Shown: one piece after another, positions 52,037 through 55,770 of the stretch
Layout of the letters: each line of letters begins with the position of its first letter
Numbering within the stretch: position 1 is the first letter of the stretch
Assembly: GCA_028821515.1 (NCBI GenBank)
Contig: JAPPGA010000077.1
Span: 1-55,770, forward strand
Origin: Gammaproteobacteria bacterium
GTDB taxonomy: Bacteria; Pseudomonadota; Gammaproteobacteria; Pseudomonadales; Azotimanducaceae
Reading direction: 5' to 3'
Length of the DNA: 55,770 bases
Program-made: the position numbers and the translations under genes
The notes under the pieces: model-generated
What the model was told of the DNA's origin: nothing
Seen by the model: only the letters and a program-made list of their open reading frames with translations
The model's database searches: none

Positions 52037-53686
52037 CTAAGACGTATCAGGAGAGTCCTCCCTTCGATGCTGGCCGTTGAGGCAGGCGCGAGCGACCTCG
52101 CGTGCCTCCTGAACCGTTTCCACCAATCGATCCTCTGGTATGTCCTGCAGGATATTGAGCGTGTGCAGCGTGTGCGCGACCGAACCCGAAAGCCCCATCA
52201 CGATGACTTCCGTCTGTTCCCTTTCCGCGACATCCATGAGCTGCTCGATCACTATGGCGGCACTGTCGTCGAAGTACGTGGCCCCGGAGAAGTCGAAGAT
52301 CACCACCTCGTGATCCTTGAGGTCTCCGCCGATCACGGCGACCAGGCTGTGGGACGACGCAACGGTGAAGCTACCGTTGAGCTGCACCATCCCGATACGC
52401 GCCGCGAACGGATCGTCCGTGATCATGTCGTCCTGCCCGGAGAAGAACTCCCGATCCAGAAACGGCACCGACACGACGCTGTCGAGTTCCAGGGACTCCA
52501 GTTGCCGTGCGTGTGCCATCCCCGCGGCGATCAGGCCTATCGCTACGGCGGTGATGATGTCGACGAATACCGTCAGGCCCAGCGTGGCCAGCATGACCAC
52601 GAGGTGTTCGCTGCGCAAACGGTGGACGCGGGCGAGCAGACGCCAGTCGATGATGTCCACGCCGATCTTCATGACGATCCCGGCGAGCACGGCATGCGGA
52701 ATCGGCTCGACGTACGGCGCGAGGCCAACCAATATGGCAAGCAGGAGCAACGCGAAGCAGACACCCGACAGCCGGTTGCGCCCGCCGGCGCGTATGTTGG
52801 TCACCGTGAGAACCGGCGACCCGGCGCCGGGCAATCCTCCGAACAGTCCCGATACCATGTTGCCTATGCCCTGCCCCACCAGTTCCCGATTCGGCCTGTG
52901 TTGCGTGCGGGTCATCGAATCGGCCACCAGCGAGACGAGAAGACTGTCCACCGAACCGAGCAGGGCCAGGATGAGCGCCGGCGCGAAAGCGCGCCCCACG
53001 AAGTCCAGTGAAGGAAGCGCGAACTGCAGTTGCGGCATCCCCGTGGGTATCTGACCGATGGTGGGCGCGTCGGAGAGCCACAGGATGCCCAGCGCCGTGC
53101 CGGCGATCAAAGCCACCAGCGGCCCGGGCAGGAAATGGGACAGGCGGCGCGGCCAGAGAAAGCAGACCGCCAGCGTGAGGGCCCCGATCGCGACGGCACT
53201 GGCGTTGACATCGCCAAGCGCTTCCGGCAACGCACGGATCGCGCCCACGGCGCCGCCCGGAACCACCGGCGTTCCGAGAAACGGCAGGATCTGAATCACT
53301 ATGATGATAATGCCGATGCCGGACATGAATCCCGATATGACGACATGCGGCGTGTAGGCGACGAAGCGGCCGATATGGGATACGCCCAGCAGGACCTGCA
53401 GCAAGCCGCCCATGACGACCACGGTCAGGGCTTCCGTCAGATTCGTGGCATGGGTCGTGACGATGACCGCCATCGCCACGGTCATCGGCGCCGTGGGTCC
53501 GGAAATCTGGGACCGGGTGCCACCGAAGATCGCGGCGAAGAAACCCATCGCGATGGCGCTGTACAGGCCGGCGGCCGCGCCCAGCCCCGATGCGACGCCA
53601 AAGGCCATTGCCACCGGCAACGCCACCACCGCGGCGGTAACGCCGCCGAAGACATCGCCACGAATCGTGGACAGGTCGTAGGTCAT
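52037..53686 (-). CDS. SulP-family anion transporter with STAS domain
   Basis: 549 residues. About 12 membrane segments; the SulP signature is in VFGGVTAAVVALPVAMAFGVASGLGAAAGLYSAI and GTRSQISGPTAPMTVAMAVIV, with GQGIGNMVSGLFGGLPGAGSPVLTVTNIRAGG further on. The C-terminal STAS domain (VVIFDFSGATYFDDSAAIVIEQLMDVAE) is cytoplasmic. The substrate may be sulfate, bicarbonate or another anion; a BicA-like bicarbonate role cannot be separated by reading. Separated by 28 bases from the upstream MscS gene on the same strand. Confidence 0.9.
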   Translation of the reverse strand: MTYDLSTIRGDVFGGVTAAVVALPVAMAFGVASGLGAAAGLYSAIAMGFFAAIFGGTRSQISGPTAPMTVAMAVIVTTHATNLTEALTVVVMGGLLQVLLGVSHIGRFVAYTPHVVISGFMSGIGIIIIVIQILPFLGTPVVPGGAVGAIRALPEALGDVNASAVAIGALTLAVCFLWPRRLSHFLPGPLVALIAGTALGILWLSDAPTIGQIPTGMPQLQFALPSLDFVGRAFAPALILALLGSVDSLLVSLVADSMTRTQHRPNRELVGQGIGNMVSGLFGGLPGAGSPVLTVTNIRAGGRNRLSGVCFALLLLAILVGLAPYVEPIPHAVLAGIVMKIGVDIIDWRLLARVHRLRSEHLVVMLATLGLTVFVDIITAVAIGLIAAGMAHARQLESLELDSVVSVPFLDREFFSGQDDMITDDPFAARIGMVQLNGSFTVASSHSLVAVIGGDLKDHEVVIFDFSGATYFDDSAAIVIEQLMDVAEREQTEVIVMGLSGSVAHTLHTLNILQDIPEDRLVETVQEAREVARACLNGQHRREDSPDTS

Positions 53687-53714
53687 GTCTTACCTCGGGA
53701 AACGATGCGAACCG

Positions 53715-54794
53715 CTATCCCGGGTCCTGCACCTCCTCCAGCAGCAGCGTCTGTGTCGGGTACGCGATCTCCGCCCCGTGGGACTCGATGATCTGAGCGA
53801 TCCTGAGCAGAACGTCTTCCTTGATCGTGTGGAAATCCTCCCAGACTGTTGTTTTCGTGAACGTGTAGACGAAGAAATCGAGGGAAGAAGCGCCGAAGCT
53901 GACCAGGTTGACCATGAGCGTGCGGGACGTATCTATCTCCGGGTGGTTTCTCAACATCTCGCGCACCTCGTCGATGATGTCCTTCAGGACGTTGATGTCG
54001 TCGTACCGAACGCCGATGGTCTCGTAGATGCGCCGGTTCCTCATCCTCGACGGATTCTCGATCGTGACGCTGTTGAACAGTCCGTTCGGCACGTACAGCG
54101 GACGCTGATCGAAGGTGCGTATCAGCGTCAGGCGCCAGCCGATGTCTTCGACGGTGCCTTCAAGTTCACGGTCCGGCGAGCGGATCCAGTCTCCCACCGC
54201 GAAGGGACGATCCAGGTAGATCATCAGGGCCCCGAAGAAGTTCGCCAGCAAGTCCCGCGCAGCGAACCCCACCGCGATGCCGCCGATGCCGCCGAATGCC
54301 AGCACGCCGGCGACGCTGACGCCCATCGTCTGCAGCGCGATGAGGAAAGCCGTGATCACCACCGCGGCGCGCACCAGCTTGGCGCTCACCGCCGCCGTGG
54401 TCGCATCCATCCGCCGGCCCGCCCTGCCCTGGTAGGCCGGGTCGGAGATGCTCTTTTCCATGTAGGACACGAACCGCAACGCGAACCACGCCATGAGCAG
54501 GATCGCAGCCAACTGCCGCGCGACGCCAATGTAGTCGAAGATTTCCGCCTTGGACTGCCCGCTCGCGATATCCGCCGCCCAGGAGATGCCCATGACGTAG
54601 ATGGCCCATCCCACGGGCTTGCGCGCCGCGAACAGCACGGCGTCGTCGTACAGGTTGTGCGTCTTCTCGGCCTCGCGCTCCAGGCGGTCGAAGAACCGCT
54701 TTGCCGCGTACCGCACGACAAGCGTCACAAGGACGATGCCGAATACGTAACCGGCCCAGGTGTGCGCGGTGATCAGTTCGAGAAAGTCACCCAT
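53715..54794 (-). CDS. Small-conductance mechanosensitive channel, MscS family
   Basis: 359 residues. Four or so membrane segments; the pore-lining TM3 and following beta domain are clear: GVSVAGVLAFGGIGGIAVGFAARDLLANFFGALMIYLDRPFAVGDWI, then EGTVEDIGWRLTLIRTFDQRPLYVPNGLFNSVTIENPSRM. The pattern of Gly and Ala in TM3 is the MscS hallmark. Opens on membrane stretch to release solutes, which would protect cells that accumulate compatible solutes such as betaines. Confidence 0.92.
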   Translation of the reverse strand: MGDFLELITAHTWAGYVFGIVLVTLVVRYAAKRFFDRLEREAEKTHNLYDDAVLFAARKPVGWAIYVMGISWAADIASGQSKAEIFDYIGVARQLAAILLMAWFALRFVSYMEKSISDPAYQGRAGRRMDATTAAVSAKLVRAAVVITAFLIALQTMGVSVAGVLAFGGIGGIAVGFAARDLLANFFGALMIYLDRPFAVGDWIRSPDRELEGTVEDIGWRLTLIRTFDQRPLYVPNGLFNSVTIENPSRMRNRRIYETIGVRYDDINVLKDIIDEVREMLRNHPEIDTSRTLMVNLVSFGASSLDFFVYTFTKTTVWEDFHTIKEDVLLRIAQIIESHGAEIAYPTQTLLLEEVQDPG

Positions 54795-54917
54795 GGTTCA
54801 CGTTCCCCGCAACGAGGATGACAAACGTTTGCAATGTCGATGGATCAAGTCAAGTGCGGGCATGTTCCGGCGATTCGCCCGGGTGTGTTTTAGGCCCTGA
54901 GGTGGAATGCGCCGAAA

Positions 54918-54937
54918 TACTGTATATAATCACAGCC
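54918..54937 (+). promoter_or_regulatory. LexA (SOS) box overlapping the lexA -10 element
   Basis: CTGT-ATATAATC-ACAG (54920-54935) fits CTGT-N8-ACAG exactly and extends to TACTGT on the left as in the E. coli consensus. A perfect -10 hexamer, TATAAT (54925-54930), lies inside it, so bound LexA would directly block RNA polymerase. The -35 region is weak. The box is 36 bases before the lexA start codon, indicating autoregulation. Confidence 0.85.
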
Positions 54938-54972
54938 AGAGTCGCCGTCAACAGATTAACAGGAGCGCCGAC

Positions 54973-55569
54973 ATGCAAGGTCTTACGCGCCGGCAAGCCG
55001 AAGTGCTGGATGTCATCAGGTCACACATCGCCGACACCGGGTATCCGCCCACACGCGCCGACATAGCGTCGGAACTGGGGTTCAGATCCGCAAACGCCGC
55101 GGAGGAGCACCTGAAGGCGCTCGCGCGCAAAGGGGCGATCGAGGTGATCCCCGGCACCTCCCGGGGCATCCGGCTGCCGGGCGGCAACGGGCTGCCGATC
55201 GTCGGCCGGGTCGCCGCCGGCAGCCCCCTGCTCGCAGTGGAACACATCGAAGACACCTGCGATGTGCCTCCGACCCTCTTCAGCCCGAGGGCGGACTTCC
55301 TGCTGCGCGTGCGCGGCGACAGCATGACCGGCGCCGGAATCCTCGACGGCGACCTGCTTGCCGTGCACAAGACCACTCAAGCGCGCGACGGACAGATCGT
55401 GGTTGCCCGCATCGAGGACGAGGTCACGGTCAAGCGACTGCAACGCCCGCGTCGCGACCAGGTGTTGCTGCTGCCGGAAAACGACGACTACGAACCGATC
55501 GAGGTCAATCTCAGGCGCCAGGAACTCGTCATCGAGGGCTTGAGCGTCGGCGTCATACGACACCACTGA
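54973..55569 (+). CDS. lexA: SOS repressor LexA
   Basis: 198 residues from the ATG at 54973 with AGGAG upstream; an earlier in-frame start at 54907 would lie upstream of the SOS box and is rejected. Winged-helix DNA-binding domain ([47 protein letters not shown]), Ala82-Gly83 self-cleavage site in [10 protein letters not shown], and the Ser117 ([10 protein letters not shown]) / Lys154 (VTVKRL) dyad of the S24 peptidase domain. Represses DNA-damage genes until RecA filament triggers cleavage. Confidence 0.97.
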   Translation: MQGLTRRQAEVLDVIRSHIADTGYPPTRADIASELGFRSANAAEEHLKALARKGAIEVIPGTSRGIRLPGGNGLPIVGRVAAGSPLLAVEHIEDTCDVPPTLFSPRADFLLRVRGDSMTGAGILDGDLLAVHKTTQARDGQIVVARIEDEVTVKRLQRPRRDQVLLLPENDDYEPIEVNLRRQELVIEGLSVGVIRHH

Positions 55570-55625
55570 AACCGCTCCGGGCACCGTACCGTCGCCGACG
55601 AGTTGCCGGTTGCCTCGCTAGGAGG

Positions 55626-55668
55626 CTGCGCCGTAGGACGGCACGCAAGTGCCGACCAAGGCGCAGCA
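55626..55668. repeat. Long imperfect hairpin downstream of lexA
   Basis: Outer arms GCTGCGCC (55626-55633) and GGCGCAGC (55661-55668), inner arms CGGCAC (55640-55645) and GTGCCG (55650-55655) around a GCAA loop. It could be the lexA terminator structure (no T-run) or one copy of a REP-like dispersed element. The rest of 55570-55770 shows no gene. Confidence 0.5.
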
Positions 55669-55770
55669 TCGTAGGTGGGCTTGGGCGGGGGTGAAATGCG
55701 GCGTGCCCGAAGGGTCGACGGATTTCATGGCGCTGATATGTTTTGACCTGTCAAGTTGGCCAAGGAACAC

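Noticed and set aside
54907-54972. Upstream in-frame ATG for LexA
   Set aside because: It precedes the SOS box and -10 element, so it would not be on the transcript; the AGGAG before 54973 fixes the start.
1-55770. tRNA, rRNA or riboswitch genes (for example a cobalamin riboswitch near the corrinoid operon)
   Set aside because: I found no T-loop/acceptor pattern or B12-box-like sequence; the corrinoid operon's leader lies outside the window.

Overview
The window is high-GC bacterial DNA that most likely comes from a gammaproteobacterium. The clues are mfd followed directly by a csiV-like gene, a lexA gene with an E. coli-type SOS box, a FecI/FecR/TonB-receptor cassette with an STN signalling domain, and a three-gene 2-oxoacid oxidoreductase whose third subunit is FAD/Fe-S and NADPH-type. 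Lineage below class level cannot be fixed by reading alone. Coding density is high, but the middle (about 19.1-22.2 kb and 33.2-34.3 kb) is littered with gene remnants and duplications.

Left part (1-10.9 kb): one-carbon and methyl metabolism. A tight operon encodes a corrinoid protein (cut by the window edge), a DUF1638 protein, a small 'virulence factor' family protein, a methyl-THF:corrinoid methyltransferase and a RamA-like Fe-S/ASKHA reactivator. After a HigBA toxin-antitoxin pair and a broken HD-domain gene comes a complete heterotetrameric sarcosine oxidase operon, soxBDAG. Both systems deliver carbon to tetrahydrofolate, so the segment reads as degradation of N-methylated compounds (glycine betaine, dimethylglycine, sarcosine or relatives). 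A Rieske oxygenase carrying the Glu bridge seen in quaternary-amine oxygenases follows on the other strand.

11-22 kb: a Baeyer-Villiger-type monooxygenase diverges from a thiamine-diphosphate enzyme, followed by a luciferase-like flavoenzyme and a PEP-synthase/rifampin-phosphotransferase-like protein. Then comes a scrambled zone: an N-terminally truncated second copy of the ThDP enzyme sharing an 814-bp identical tract with the first, a nucleotidyltransferase-like stub fused to it, and an AAA ATPase gene with its own AT-rich promoter lying between two remnants of the same short-chain-dehydrogenase 3' end.

22-33 kb (minus strand): ECF sigma factor, FecR, STN-TonB-dependent receptor, two ABC half-transporters, a zinc alcohol dehydrogenase and a ThuA-domain protein, all co-directional; a cell-surface-signalled uptake locus. 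Then a decayed D-aminoacylase-type amidohydrolase, a divergent PRPP synthetase, a Tat-exported aldo/keto-reductase-like protein, an amidase, a purine permease, two MaoC-type hydratase halves and a Uma2 nuclease.

41-55.8 kb: korB-korA-korC, mfd-csiV, a serine hydrolase, a SulP transporter, a MscS channel and lexA.

The most unusual sequence-level signals are GC-rich palindromes lying in frame inside otherwise intact genes (around 2.2, 17.4, 17.7 and 51.4 kb), the sharply bounded identical tract between the two ThDP genes, the ATPase gene bracketed by SDR remnants, and a TonB receptor reading frame with a second signal-peptide-like start inside it.
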